Source: Flavobacterium sp.
GTDB lineage: Bacteria > Bacteroidota > Bacteroidia > Flavobacteriales > Flavobacteriaceae
Length of the DNA: 64,000 nt
Direction of reading: 5' to 3'
Assembly (NCBI GenBank): GCA_023259675.1
Contig: JALRGT010000011.1
Span: 32,338 to 96,337 of the forward strand
The notes under the pieces were generated by a model. It ran no database searches. It saw only the letters and a program-made list of their open reading frames with translations, and had not been told where the DNA came from. Positions 1-9,494 of the stretch are shown here, piece by piece. Position numbers and translations under genes: made by a program. Each line of letters opens with the position of its first letter. The first letter of the stretch is position 1.

Positions 1-16
1 TCGTTAGATTGAAATA

Positions 17-44
17 CCTACAAGGTCAAAAAAGACCTTGCAGG
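17..44. repeat. Intergenic hairpin
   Basis: Arms CAAGGTC and GACCTTG, extended by CCT/AGG with one mismatch, around an A-rich loop. It may be the terminator of a gene left of the window or a dispersed intergenic palindrome. No gene was recognised in 1-218. Confidence 0.5.
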
Positions 45-117
45 ATTAGGAAATAAAGAGTTGATTTTGATTACAATGTTCGCGTGAGTGATGGCAGTGG
101 AGCTCTTTTTTTGAGAG

Positions 118-144
118 GCTTTTTTTTGCCAATCAAAAAAAAGC
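118..144. repeat. Inverted repeat upstream of the first glycosidase
   Basis: Perfect 11-bp arms (GCTTTTTTTTG and CAAAAAAAAGC) around the 5-nt loop CCAAT. It ends about 75 bp before the first start codon. It could terminate an upstream transcript or belong to an intergenic repeat that continues with the GC-richer stretch at 143-190. I saw no TAnnTTTG promoter box in 1-218. Confidence 0.45.
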
Positions 145-218
145 GGGAACGGACAGCACGACCCGAAGTTTTTCACGAAGGGGTACGCCCAAAAAATAAG
201 AATTAAAAAAACAAAACA

Positions 219-1787
219 ATGTTACACCAATTGAAATATACAATAATAGCAATCGTCATTTTAGTTTTAGGATTGATTAGCGGTTGTAAATCAACAGCGA
301 ATCAATCCCAAAAAGAGAAATCAGTTGTTTTACAAAAAGAAAATTTCAAACATTATGTTGATTATTTCAACACGATGGAAGATGAGAATTTGAAATTTGC
401 CATTCCAAATGACAGTGCTTGGGTTTGGATGAAATCGAATATTCCGTTGTTTGAATGTCCGCAGCAAAACTTTGAAGAAATCTATTATTTCCGTTGGTGG
501 AGCGTGCGCAAACATATCAAAAAAACACCGCAGGGATTTGCGATTACGGAGTTTTTGGTGGATCGTTCTTATGCCGATAAATACAATTTAATTGCTTGTG
601 CTCTAGGACATCATATTAACGAATTTAGATGGGTTCACGACCCAAAATACATCGAGCAAGACGTTCATTTATGGTATAGGGGAAATGAAGGAAAACCGAT
701 GAGTAAATTGTATAAATTTAGTAGTTGGACTGCCGATGCCTTGTACAATCGTTATTTGGTGAACAAGGACGAAAAATTCTTATTGGATATGTATCTAGAT
801 ATGGTGGCGGATTATGCGGTTTGGGAAAAAGACCGTCAGCGCAAGGATGGCTTGTTTTGGCAGCACGATGTAAAAGACGGCATGGAAGAATCCTTGAGTG
901 GTGGACGCAAAGTACAAAATGCAAGGCCAACAATCAACAGTTATATGTATGGCAATGCGGTAGCGATTTCTAAAATGGCAGCCATGAAAGGCGACAAGGA
1001 AGCGATGGCAAAATTCAAAGCTAAAGCGGATAATTTGCAAAGTTTAATTGAAAAAAAACTATGGAATCCAAAAGACGAATTCTTTGAAACTTTTACGGAG
1101 AAAGATACTTTGGCTGAGGTAAGAGAAGCAATCGGATTTATTCCGTGGTATTTCAATTTGCCACAAAAAGACAAAGGTTTCGAAAAAGCTTGGGAACAAA
1201 TTAAGGATGAAAAAGGGTTTTCGGCTCCTTTTGGTTTGACTACTGCCGAGCGCAGAAGTCCACGTTTTAGAACACATGGAACCGGAACTTGCGAATGGGA
1301 CGGAGCGATTTGGCCTTTTGCAACTTCCCAGACTTTGACGGCTTTGGCCAATGTTTTAAATAATTACAATCAAAATTTCGTTGCCAAAACCGATTATTTC
1401 AAACAAATGAATTTGTATGTTGAATCACAGTATTATCGTGGCCGACCATATGTGGGTGAATATTTAGATGAAACAACAGGTTATTGGTTAATGGGCGACA
1501 GGGAACGCAGTCGTTACTACAACCATTCGACCTTCAATGATTTGATGATTACAGGACTCGTTGGTTTACGCCCGAGAGCCGATGAAAAAATTGAGGTAAA
1601 TCCGTTGATTCCACAAGAAAAATGGGATTGGTTTTGCTTGGATAATGTGTTGTATCACGGGAATATCATCACGATTCTTTGGGATAAAACCGGAGAGAAA
1701 TACCATAAAGGAAAAGGCTTCAGAATTTTTAAAAATGGAAAGGAAATCGCTGTTTCAGAAAAATTAGAAAAATTAGTATCGGAATAA
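219..1787 (+). CDS. Exported alpha/alpha-barrel glycoside hydrolase (MGH1/GH63-like)
   Basis: Predicted outer-membrane or periplasmic lipoprotein. A hydrophobic segment is followed by lipobox ISGC near residues 20-23. The rest (about residues 45-500) looks like an (alpha/alpha)6-barrel glycosidase of the MGH1-like/GH63/trehalase type, with many aromatic residues, a WDGAIWPFATSQ motif near residue 365 and a short C-terminal beta segment. It probably removes a terminal sugar from a glycan fragment; the sugar cannot be read from sequence. It is the first of seven co-oriented exported genes and lies 17 bp upstream of the GH78 rhamnosidase, so both probably act on one rhamnose-containing substrate. 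The family assignment is from memory and motif style. An alpha-rhamnosidase-related or GH65-like barrel is the main alternative. Confidence 0.7.
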   Translation: MLHQLKYTIIAIVILVLGLISGCKSTANQSQKEKSVVLQKENFKHYVDYFNTMEDENLKFAIPNDSAWVWMKSNIPLFECPQQNFEEIYYFRWWSVRKHIKKTPQGFAITEFLVDRSYADKYNLIACALGHHINEFRWVHDPKYIEQDVHLWYRGNEGKPMSKLYKFSSWTADALYNRYLVNKDEKFLLDMYLDMVADYAVWEKDRQRKDGLFWQHDVKDGMEESLSGGRKVQNARPTINSYMYGNAVAISKMAAMKGDKEAMAKFKAKADNLQSLIEKKLWNPKDEFFETFTEKDTLAEVREAIGFIPWYFNLPQKDKGFEKAWEQIKDEKGFSAPFGLTTAERRSPRFRTHGTGTCEWDGAIWPFATSQTLTALANVLNNYNQNFVAKTDYFKQMNLYVESQYYRGRPYVGEYLDETTGYWLMGDRERSRYYNHSTFNDLMITGLVGLRPRADEKIEVNPLIPQEKWDWFCLDNVLYHGNIITILWDKTGEKYHKGKGFRIFKNGKEIAVSEKLEKLVSE

Positions 1788-1804
1788 ATATCAGATTACA
1801 ACTT

Positions 1805-4570
1805 ATGAAAAAAATAGTTCTACATACCTTCATCCTCATTGCATTGCTCTGTTTTTCTTTGGCGAAAGCCCAAACAAAAATCAGTGTGACGAATCTGCAA
1901 TGCGAAATGCTGAACAATCCGGAAGGGATTGATGTGGTCAAACCCCGTTTAAGCTGGCAAATAAAAGCAGATGTAAACGATGTAAAGCAAACGGCGTATC
2001 AAATTATGGTTGCTTCGACTTTGGAAAACCTGAATGCGAACCAAGCCGATTTATGGGATAGCGAAAAAGTAACCGGAAATCAATCTGTTAATATTATTTA
2101 CAACGGGAAAAAGTTGGGAGACCGACAAAATGCGTTTTGGAAAGTAACCGTTTTTACCAACAAAGGTGAAGTAAAATCGGCGACAACTGCTCATTTCAGC
2201 ATCGGGATTTTGACCTATGCCGATTGGAAATCGACGCGCTGGATTGGGTATGAAAAATTATCGAAAGACGATAGCGTTTCCCAGTATTCCAGATTGTCTG
2301 CCCGTTATTTGCGAAAAGAAATCGATTTGAAAAAACAAATCAAATCCGCCAAAGTGTTTATTATGGGGATGGGCTTGTACGAGCTGTACATTAATGGAAA
2401 TAAAATTGGCGACCAAGTATTGGCACCCGTTCCGACGGATTACACCAAAAATGTAAAATACAATGTTTTTGATGTGACTTCGCAGTTGAAAGAAGGCAAA
2501 AATATGTTGGGGACAATTTTAGGAAACGGACGATTTTTTGCGATGCGTCAGGATTATAAACCGTACAAAATAAAATCATTTGGTTTCCCAAAAATGGCTT
2601 TGCAGTTGTTTGTCGAATATACCGATGGAAGCAAAGAAGTAATTCGTACCGATGACACTTGGAAGTTAACAACCGATGGACCAATTTTGTCCAACAACGA
2701 ATACGACGGCGAAGAATACGATGCCCGCAAGGAAATGAAAGGCTGGAACACCACCAACTTTGATGATTCTTCTTGGTTAAATGCTCGTTATGTGCAAGAA
2801 CCAGGAGGTTTTTATGAAGCGCAAATGACACCCAACATGAAAATAAAGGGTGAAGTAAAACCTATTTCAATTACATCAACTCCCAGAGGAACTTATATTT
2901 TGGACATGGGGCAAAATATGGTGGGTTGGCTGCAATTGAAAGTAAAAGGGAAAAGTGGCGACCAAATCACGATGAAATTTGCTGAATCTTTACAAAATGA
3001 TGGTTCGTTATACATTGCCAATTTGCGTGATGCCAAAACGACCGATGTGTATACGCTGAAAGGAGAAGGAGAAGAAATTTGGGAACCTCGTTTTATATTT
3101 CACGGTTTCCGATTTGTGGAGATTTCAGGTTTTCCGACCAAACCAACATTGGACAATTTTATTGGAAAAGTGGTGTATGACGATTTAAAAACAACAGGAA
3201 CTTTTGAATGTTCAGATGCTACGATGAATCAAATTTTCAAAAATGCGTACTGGGGAATTCGTGGAAATTACAAAGGAATGCCGATAGATTGTCCACAACG
3301 GAATGAGCGTCAGCCTTGGTTGGGTGACCGAACAACGGGTGCTTATGGCGAAAGTTTTCTATTCGATAACCAGACCTTGTATGCCAAATGGCTGGATGAT
3401 ATTAAATATTCCCAAACCCAAGATGGAGGATTGCCTGATGTAGCACCAGCATTTTGGCGTTATTATGGTGATAATGTGACTTGGCCGGGAACCTACATTA
3501 CAGTTGCCGATATGTTGTACCAACAATTTGCCGACGAAGAAGTCATTAAAAAACAATATCCATATATGAAAAAATGGATGGTGTATATGGAGGAAAATTA
3601 TCTGCAAAATGATTTAATGGACAAAGATAAATATGGAGATTGGTGCGTGCCGCCGGAATCATTGGAACTGATTCGTTCCAAAGATCCAGCCCGTTTAACG
3701 GACGGTGAAGTTCTGTCAAGTGCTTTTTATTATCGGTTGTTGGGGATAATGAAAAAGTTTGCAATTATTGCAAATGCAGAAGGCGATATTGCTCATTATG
3801 ATGATTTGGCCACAAGAATTAAAAAAGCATTTAATGCTAAATATTTGAATACTTCGACCAATAGCTACGCCAATAATACGGTTACAGCCAATGTCCTGCC
3901 TTTGGCTTTCGGTATGGTTCCGGAAAACCTAAAAGAGAAAGTGTTCCAAAATATGGTTTACGAAGTAGAAGTTACTAAAAACGGTCACATAAGTACAGGC
4001 GTAATTGGAACACAATTTTTAATGCGAACGCTTTCTGAAAATGGACGCGCTGATTTGGCTTATAGATTAGCTTCCAACAAAACCTATCCAAGTTGGGGTT
4101 ATATGGTAGAGAATGGAGCGACTACCATTTGGGAATTATGGAACGGAAACACTGCCGATCCAACAATGAATTCACAAAATCACGTAATGTTGTTGGGTGA
4201 TTTATTGATTTGGTATTATGAAAATATGGCGGGAATCAAGAGTAATCCGGAGCAACCCGGTTTCAAACAAATCATAATGAAACCCGATTTTACTGCAGGA
4301 TTGAATTATGTAAATGCTTCATACGAATCCATTCACGGATTGATTGAAAGCAATTGGAAGAAAAACAAGAAAAATTTAGACTGGAAAATTACAATTCCGG
4401 TAAACACTACGGCAGTAGTTTATTTGCCAACAACCAATGCTTCGGTTGTGAAGATTAATAATCAAAAATTAGAAAAATCGGCAATAGCTTATAGTATAGA
4501 AAAAAACAAACTGGTTTTGGAATTAAAATCAGGGTCGTATCAAATAAATGTGAATAATATAAATCAATAA
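1805..4570 (+). CDS. Alpha-L-rhamnosidase, GH78
   Basis: Signal peptide (residues 1-22, cleavage after AKA-Q) followed by a complete GH78 architecture: N-terminal beta domains (about 25-340), a rhamnosidase beta-sandwich region, an (alpha/alpha)6 catalytic barrel (about 460-830) and a C-terminal beta domain. The family motif DCPQRNERQPWLGD lies near residues 494-507 and holds acidic catalytic residues. WELWNG near residue 776 is the second conserved acidic site. At 921 aa it is full length. It should release non-reducing-end alpha-L-rhamnose from oligosaccharides in the periplasm. It lies 17 bp after the upstream glycosidase and 2 bp before the sialidase-like gene, so co-transcription is very likely. 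This is the most secure substrate clue for the locus. Confidence 0.93.
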   Translation: MKKIVLHTFILIALLCFSLAKAQTKISVTNLQCEMLNNPEGIDVVKPRLSWQIKADVNDVKQTAYQIMVASTLENLNANQADLWDSEKVTGNQSVNIIYNGKKLGDRQNAFWKVTVFTNKGEVKSATTAHFSIGILTYADWKSTRWIGYEKLSKDDSVSQYSRLSARYLRKEIDLKKQIKSAKVFIMGMGLYELYINGNKIGDQVLAPVPTDYTKNVKYNVFDVTSQLKEGKNMLGTILGNGRFFAMRQDYKPYKIKSFGFPKMALQLFVEYTDGSKEVIRTDDTWKLTTDGPILSNNEYDGEEYDARKEMKGWNTTNFDDSSWLNARYVQEPGGFYEAQMTPNMKIKGEVKPISITSTPRGTYILDMGQNMVGWLQLKVKGKSGDQITMKFAESLQNDGSLYIANLRDAKTTDVYTLKGEGEEIWEPRFIFHGFRFVEISGFPTKPTLDNFIGKVVYDDLKTTGTFECSDATMNQIFKNAYWGIRGNYKGMPIDCPQRNERQPWLGDRTTGAYGESFLFDNQTLYAKWLDDIKYSQTQDGGLPDVAPAFWRYYGDNVTWPGTYITVADMLYQQFADEEVIKKQYPYMKKWMVYMEENYLQNDLMDKDKYGDWCVPPESLELIRSKDPARLTDGEVLSSAFYYRLLGIMKKFAIIANAEGDIAHYDDLATRIKKAFNAKYLNTSTNSYANNTVTANVLPLAFGMVPENLKEKVFQNMVYEVEVTKNGHISTGVIGTQFLMRTLSENGRADLAYRLASNKTYPSWGYMVENGATTIWELWNGNTADPTMNSQNHVMLLGDLLIWYYENMAGIKSNPEQPGFKQIIMKPDFTAGLNYVNASYESIHGLIESNWKKNKKNLDWKITIPVNTTAVVYLPTTNASVVKINNQKLEKSAIAYSIEKNKLVLELKSGSYQINVNNINQ

Positions 4571-4572
4571 TA

Positions 4573-5718
4573 ATGAAAACGTTACAAATTACCCTCGTCC
4601 TTTTAACCGTACTACTTTTGGGAAGCTGCAAATCAGCTTTAGAAAAAAAGACTTGGAAAGAAGGAATTTTAGTAGATGAATTTATATACGACAAAGCACC
4701 TTATCCGTCCTGCCACGCTGTAACGATTGTGGAAGCAACCAATGGTGATTTAGTTGCTTCTTGGTTTGGAGGGACACACGAAAGACATCCTGATGTTTGT
4801 ATTTATGTGAGCAGAAAACCTAAAGGCAGTGACAAATGGACCGAAGGTATTCAAGTTGCCGATGGTGTGATGAAAGAAGGGCCAAGATTGCCAACCTGGA
4901 ATCCTGTTTTGTACCAAATTCCGGGTGGCGATTTGATGCTTTTTTATAAAATTGGTCCAAAACCATCAGAATGGTGGGGAATGCTAAGAAGATCTTCTGA
5001 TGGTGGAAAAACTTGGTCGGAAGCTGAAAAAATGCCTGACGGATTCTTGGGGCCTATCAAAAACAAACCAGTATTGTTAAGCAACGGAACACTATTGCTT
5101 CCTTCAAGCATTGAAGGTGACGGATGGCGTTTGCGTATGGAATCTACTCCGGATTTTGGTAAAACCTGGGTTATGGGAGACACTTTGTCTAGAGGAAAAC
5201 AAAAAATTAATGCCATTCAGCCCAGTATTCTTTTTCACAAAGACGGAAGTATTCAGGCGATTGGAAGAACCAGAAACAGAGCTATATTCAGCACTTTTTC
5301 TAATGATAATGGGGAAACCTGGTCTGATTTAGAGTTAATTGGTTTGCCAAACAACAACTCAGGAACCGATGCGGTTACCTTAAAGAATGGGAAACACTTA
5401 TTGGTTTACAATCACGTTTTGCCTCCTGGAACCGAAGCCAAAGGACCAAGAACACCGTTGAATGTTTCTATTTCGGATGATGGGATTCACTGGAACGCTG
5501 CCTTGGTTTTGGAAGATTCAAAAATTAGTCAGTATTCCTATCCTTCGATAATTCAAAGTAAAGACGGAATGGTACATATTGTCTATACCTGGAGAAGAGA
5601 AAAATTGAAATATGTAAAAATTAACCCAAGTAAATTGGTAGCATTACCTATTAAAAATGGTATTTGGCCAGGTGACGAAAATAAAGTGGTAACAGCTGTT
5701 AAGGCAGAAGAAGAGTAA
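4573..5718 (+). CDS. BNR-repeat sialidase-like lipoprotein
   Basis: Lipoprotein signal with lipobox LGSC (residues 16-19), then a six-bladed propeller of the sialidase superfamily (BNR_2 type). Asp-box repeats of the form S-x-D-x-G-x-T-W are visible near residues 142-148, 192-199 and 243-250, with a weaker copy near 304-311. The conserved opening PSCHAVTIVEATNGDL also fits. In Bacteroidota polysaccharide loci such proteins often act on sugars other than sialic acid, and no sialate transport or lyase gene is visible here, so sialidase activity should not be assumed. It starts 2 bp after the rhamnosidase stop. The same pathway is inferred from this spacing. Confidence 0.82.
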   Translation: MKTLQITLVLLTVLLLGSCKSALEKKTWKEGILVDEFIYDKAPYPSCHAVTIVEATNGDLVASWFGGTHERHPDVCIYVSRKPKGSDKWTEGIQVADGVMKEGPRLPTWNPVLYQIPGGDLMLFYKIGPKPSEWWGMLRRSSDGGKTWSEAEKMPDGFLGPIKNKPVLLSNGTLLLPSSIEGDGWRLRMESTPDFGKTWVMGDTLSRGKQKINAIQPSILFHKDGSIQAIGRTRNRAIFSTFSNDNGETWSDLELIGLPNNNSGTDAVTLKNGKHLLVYNHVLPPGTEAKGPRTPLNVSISDDGIHWNAALVLEDSKISQYSYPSIIQSKDGMVHIVYTWRREKLKYVKINPSKLVALPIKNGIWPGDENKVVTAVKAEEE

Positions 5719-5746
5719 AAATTATAACTAATTAGATAGAAATATA

Positions 5747-5790
5747 GGTCACAGATAAAAAAGATTTAAAGGATTTCTTTAATCTGTGGC
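5747..5790. repeat. Imperfect inverted repeat between PUL genes
   Basis: Outer arms CACAGAT (5750-5756) and ATCTGTG (5782-5788) with an A/T-rich interior (aagattt / ggatttcttt). It resembles the small dispersed intergenic palindromes common in flavobacteria. It lies in the 114-bp gap between the sialidase-like and isomerase-like genes and may modulate read-through. Confidence 0.5.
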
Positions 5791-5832
5791 AAAAAAAATA
5801 ACATGCCTTTTAGGCTGTCATAAAGAAATAAT

Positions 5833-6744
5833 ATGAGGAATAGTGATTTCAAGAGCAATTTCATGAAAATTACAGTTGTACTTTTTGTAGCTGTTTTTGC
5901 AGGGATTTTTAATAGTTGTGTATCTGCCCAAAAAACAAATGAGAAAGAGCGCTATAAAGTTGCCGTTTGTGATTGGATGATTTTAAAAAGGCAAAAACTC
6001 GGTTCTTTTGCTTTGGCCAAAGAAATTAAAGCGGATGGAATTGAACTCGATATGGGAGGTTTAGGCAACAGACCAACCTTCGATAGTAAATTAGGAGATC
6101 CAGTAGAAAGACAAAAATTCTTGGATAAATCCAAAGAATTAGGAGTAGGAATCAGTTCTATTGCCATGTCTGGATTTTATGCACAATCTTTTGCCAAAAG
6201 AGAAACCGTGACTCAGATGGTTAATGATTGTATACAAACCATGAAAAATATGAAGGTAAAAGTGGCTTATTTACCGCTGGGTACCCAATGTGATTTGGTT
6301 AAATATCCGGAGTTGCGCCCGGAAATCATCAAAAGATTGCAATGGGCCGGCAAACAAGTGGGTAAAATAGGTGGTGTCATAGCCATTGAAACTTCTTTGA
6401 GTGCCACCGAAGAAAGAAAACTTCTTGAAGAAATTGGTTCCAAAAACATCAAAAGTTCATTCAATTTTGCCAATGCAATTGATAATGGCAGAGATATCAG
6501 TTCTGAATTGAAAATATTAGGCAAAAAACATGTGGCACAAATTCATGCCTCGAATACCGATAGAGTTTGGTTAGAAAATGATGAAGCGATAGACATGCCA
6601 AAAATCAAGAAAACCTTAGACGAAATGAACTGGAAAGGTTGGTTGATTGTAGAGCGTTCCAGAGATGTAACACAAGTGCATAATGTAAAGGCAAATTATG
6701 GTGCTAATGTGGCTTATTTAAAACGAATTTTTCAAAACAAATAA
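5833..6744 (+). CDS. Exported TIM-barrel sugar isomerase/epimerase-like protein
   Basis: The protein (303 aa) has an N-terminal export signal and an AP-endonuclease-2/xylose-isomerase-like TIM barrel (about residues 45-300): alternating strands and helices such as AYLPLGTQCD, GGVIAIETS and HVAQIHASNTD, ending in WKGWLIVERS. Acidic and histidine residues at strand ends (E in IAIETS, H in IHASN, E in IVERS) fit a metal site. An internal Met at 5863 gives a cleaner signal peptide (MKITVVLF... to VSA-Q) and may be the true start. Members of this exported family are common next to rhamnosidases and GH2 enzymes in Bacteroidota loci; their substrates are mostly unknown. The gap to the next gene is 15 bp. 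Confidence 0.75.
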   Translation: MRNSDFKSNFMKITVVLFVAVFAGIFNSCVSAQKTNEKERYKVAVCDWMILKRQKLGSFALAKEIKADGIELDMGGLGNRPTFDSKLGDPVERQKFLDKSKELGVGISSIAMSGFYAQSFAKRETVTQMVNDCIQTMKNMKVKVAYLPLGTQCDLVKYPELRPEIIKRLQWAGKQVGKIGGVIAIETSLSATEERKLLEEIGSKNIKSSFNFANAIDNGRDISSELKILGKKHVAQIHASNTDRVWLENDEAIDMPKIKKTLDEMNWKGWLIVERSRDVTQVHNVKANYGANVAYLKRIFQNK

Positions 6745-6759
6745 AATCAAAATCCATTA

Positions 6760-9489
6760 TTGATGAGATATTTAAATTTACTTTTTTTAGGATTATATGT
6801 CACTTTTGCTTCAGCACAAAGTGTAACGATTGTTCGTGATGCCAATGCGCCCAGAATTCAATTTGGAGCAGAAAAACTCTCGGAAAAACTAAAAGAAAAA
6901 GGATATGAGGTTACTTTTTCGGATAAAATGCCACGTAGTTCACGTCATAAAGTGATTGTCATCGGAGAAAAAGAAAACGCTGTTTGGAAAAAAAACATCG
7001 CCAAATTTACTCTAGACGAAAGTAAACTGACCAAAAAAGAAGGCTTTCAAATCAGTTCTCAAAAAAATGTTCTTTTTGTGGAAGGAATGGATGCTTCCGG
7101 AGCTTTGTATGGCGCCATGGAATTGGCAAGTCGAGTGAATGCTTCAGGAAAATTACCTTCCGAAATCAATGTGCAACAAAATCCGGAAATGGTTTTGAGA
7201 GGTACTTGCATCGGTATGCAAAAAACTACTTATTTGCCAGGTAGAGGCGTATATGAATATCCATATACTCCAGAAAATTTTCCGTGGTTTTATGATAAAG
7301 CATTATGGAAGGAATACTTGGATATGATGGTGGATAACCGATTAAATTCACTGTATTTATGGAGTGGACATCCCTTTGCTTCCTTGGTAAAATTGAAAGA
7401 ATATCCGTTTGCACTCGAAGTGAGTGAAGAAGATTTCAAAAATAATGAAGAAATTTTCAAATTCATCACTACCGAAGCCAATAAAAGAGGGATTTGGGTC
7501 ATTCAAATGTTCTATAATATTATAGTTTCCCAACCTTTTGCAGAGCATTATAATATCAAAACACAGGACAGAGAGCGACCGATTACTCCTTTATTAGCCG
7601 ATTATACCCGAAAATCTATTGCTGCATTTATAGAAAAATACCCTAATGTGGGACTGTTGGTTGCTTTGGGAGAAGCTATGAATACTGTGGATGACGATGT
7701 AGAATGGTTTACCAAAACGATTATTCCGGGTGTACAAGACGGATTAAAAGCACTTGGACGAACCGATGAACCGCCAGTAATCTTGAGATCTCATGATACC
7801 GATGCTCCAAAAGTTATGGAAAAGGCCTTGCCGATGTATAAAAATTTATACACGATGAGTAAGTATAATGGTGAGTCTTTAACTACTTATCAGCCAGGAG
7901 GCCCTTGGGCAGAAACCCACAGACAATTGAGCTCTTTGGGTTCTATTCATATTTCAAATGTGCATATTTTGGCTAATCTGGAACCTTTTAGATATGGTTC
8001 CCCTGATTTTATTCAGAAAAGTATTCAGGCGATGCACAACATTCATGGAGCAAACGCGCTTCACTTATATCCACAGACATCGTTTTGGGATTGGCCTTAT
8101 ACGGCAGATAAAACAGAACCAAGATTACTGGAAATGGAACGCGATTGGATTTGGTACAAAGCGTGGGCACGTTACGCCTGGGAAAGCCAAAGAAGCCGAG
8201 CGGATGAAGTTGCTTTTTGGAGCAAACAATTGGCAGATAAATACGGTACCGATACAGAAACGGCTACCCAAATTTTGAAAGCCTACGAGGAAGATGGAGA
8301 AATTGCCCCAAAAACACTAAGACGATTCGGAATCACAGAGGGGAATAGACAAACGTTATTGTTGGGAATGTTCGAAAGTCAATTGGTAAATCCCTATAAA
8401 TGGCGTGTGTATCCGGGATTTTATGAGTCTTGTGGCCCTATTGGCGAAATTCTGATTGAGTATGCGAAAAAAGAATGGGAACACCAACCGCATGTTGGTG
8501 AGACTCCAGTACAAATTATCAGCGAAATTACCCAACACGGAAAGTTAGCTGCTGATGCGATAGATAAGGCTTCCGCCAAAGTGACTCAGAATAAAGAAGA
8601 GTTTGAAAGACTCAAAAATGACACCTATTGTTACAAAGCTTTTGCCGATTGTTTTTCAGAAAAAGTAAAAGCGGCACTCTTGGTTTTGCGTTACAGTTAC
8701 TCAAATGATATTGCCGATTTAGATCAAGCATTACCTCATTTGGAGAAAAGTTATGAATACTACCAAGAATTGGTCAACTTGACAAAGGACAGTTATTTGT
8801 ATGCCAACAGTATGCAAACAGCCCAACGCCGAATCCCAATTGGGGGAGATGATGGTTTTAATAAAACTTGGGAAGAGTTATTGCCACATTATGAAAGAGA
8901 AATTGTTAATTTCAAACGTAATCTTTCACTGTTAAAAGCGTCCAAAGATGGTAAGATAGAAAGGGTCGAAGCTAAGCCTTGGAAAACGGCTGATGTGACT
9001 ATTTTGAATGATAATACAGCAACTTATTTAGTCAAAGAAGGAACCAAAGTCTATGGAACTCCAATTTCTGAAATCACTAAGGTGGCTCCCGAATTGCAAA
9101 ACTTAAAAGGAATTGCGTTAGAGGAAACTTCTCAAAATGAAAACGGAACCACCCTTAAATTCAAAAATAAAAAAACGGTAAAATTGGTCATTGGATATTT
9201 TAATACCGATCAAAAAAGATTTTTATTTCCCCCAAGTTTAGAAACCAATGCGGCTGGAAATACGCACGGTCAAGCTGAAGTAGTTTTGGCCAATGCAATG
9301 AAGATAAAAGAAATGCCAAGGGTAAATATTCATACGTATCTTTTCCAACCGGGTGAGAATGAATTGGTTTTAGGAAAAGGAAGGGTTTTGGTTTTAGGAT
9401 TTATTGATGCTAATCAAAATATTAATTCCAGAGACGTTGGTTATATTGGTAAAGATGATAAAGAAGCCGTTGATTGGCTCTTCTATTAA
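6760..9489 (+). CDS. GH67N/GH20b-like exported glycoside hydrolase, possible uronidase
   Basis: Signal peptide (about residues 1-20, ending FASA-Q). Residues 20-125 resemble the N-terminal domain shared by GH67 alpha-glucuronidases and GH20 (VTIVRDANAPRIQFGAEKL, then FVEGMDASGALYGAMELASR). A large TIM-barrel-like region (about 145-520) follows, with acidic motifs such as VALGEAMN near 305, then a helical and a beta C-terminal part. Related Bacteroidota proteins are often annotated as alpha-galacturonidase or alpha-glucuronidase, so removal of a terminal uronic acid is my best guess. It lies 15 bp after the isomerase-like gene and 5 bp before the GH2 ATG. The fold call is reasonable; the specificity is inferred. 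Confidence 0.65.
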   Translation: MMRYLNLLFLGLYVTFASAQSVTIVRDANAPRIQFGAEKLSEKLKEKGYEVTFSDKMPRSSRHKVIVIGEKENAVWKKNIAKFTLDESKLTKKEGFQISSQKNVLFVEGMDASGALYGAMELASRVNASGKLPSEINVQQNPEMVLRGTCIGMQKTTYLPGRGVYEYPYTPENFPWFYDKALWKEYLDMMVDNRLNSLYLWSGHPFASLVKLKEYPFALEVSEEDFKNNEEIFKFITTEANKRGIWVIQMFYNIIVSQPFAEHYNIKTQDRERPITPLLADYTRKSIAAFIEKYPNVGLLVALGEAMNTVDDDVEWFTKTIIPGVQDGLKALGRTDEPPVILRSHDTDAPKVMEKALPMYKNLYTMSKYNGESLTTYQPGGPWAETHRQLSSLGSIHISNVHILANLEPFRYGSPDFIQKSIQAMHNIHGANALHLYPQTSFWDWPYTADKTEPRLLEMERDWIWYKAWARYAWESQRSRADEVAFWSKQLADKYGTDTETATQILKAYEEDGEIAPKTLRRFGITEGNRQTLLLGMFESQLVNPYKWRVYPGFYESCGPIGEILIEYAKKEWEHQPHVGETPVQIISEITQHGKLAADAIDKASAKVTQNKEEFERLKNDTYCYKAFADCFSEKVKAALLVLRYSYSNDIADLDQALPHLEKSYEYYQELVNLTKDSYLYANSMQTAQRRIPIGGDDGFNKTWEELLPHYEREIVNFKRNLSLLKASKDGKIERVEAKPWKTADVTILNDNTATYLVKEGTKVYGTPISEITKVAPELQNLKGIALEETSQNENGTTLKFKNKKTVKLVIGYFNTDQKRFLFPPSLETNAAGNTHGQAEVVLANAMKIKEMPRVNIHTYLFQPGENELVLGKGRVLVLGFIDANQNINSRDVGYIGKDDKEAVDWLFY

Positions 9490-9494
9490 AATAT

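Noticed and set aside
941..1351. Long open frame opposite the first glycosidase (136 codons, minus strand)
   Set aside because: It is antisense to a convincing glycosidase, has no family features and no promoter; a shadow frame.
2391..2831. 146-codon open frame opposite the rhamnosidase
   Set aside because: Antisense to conserved GH78 sequence; composition is that of a reverse-frame shadow.
4573..5718. True sialidase involved in sialic acid use
   Set aside because: Asp boxes only show the propeller fold. No sialate lyase, epimerase or transporter is present, and neighbours point to another glycan.
9474..9494. TTG start for the malectin-GH2 gene
   Set aside because: It would add seven residues before the signal peptide and overlap the previous gene by 16 bp; the ATG at 9495 is natural.
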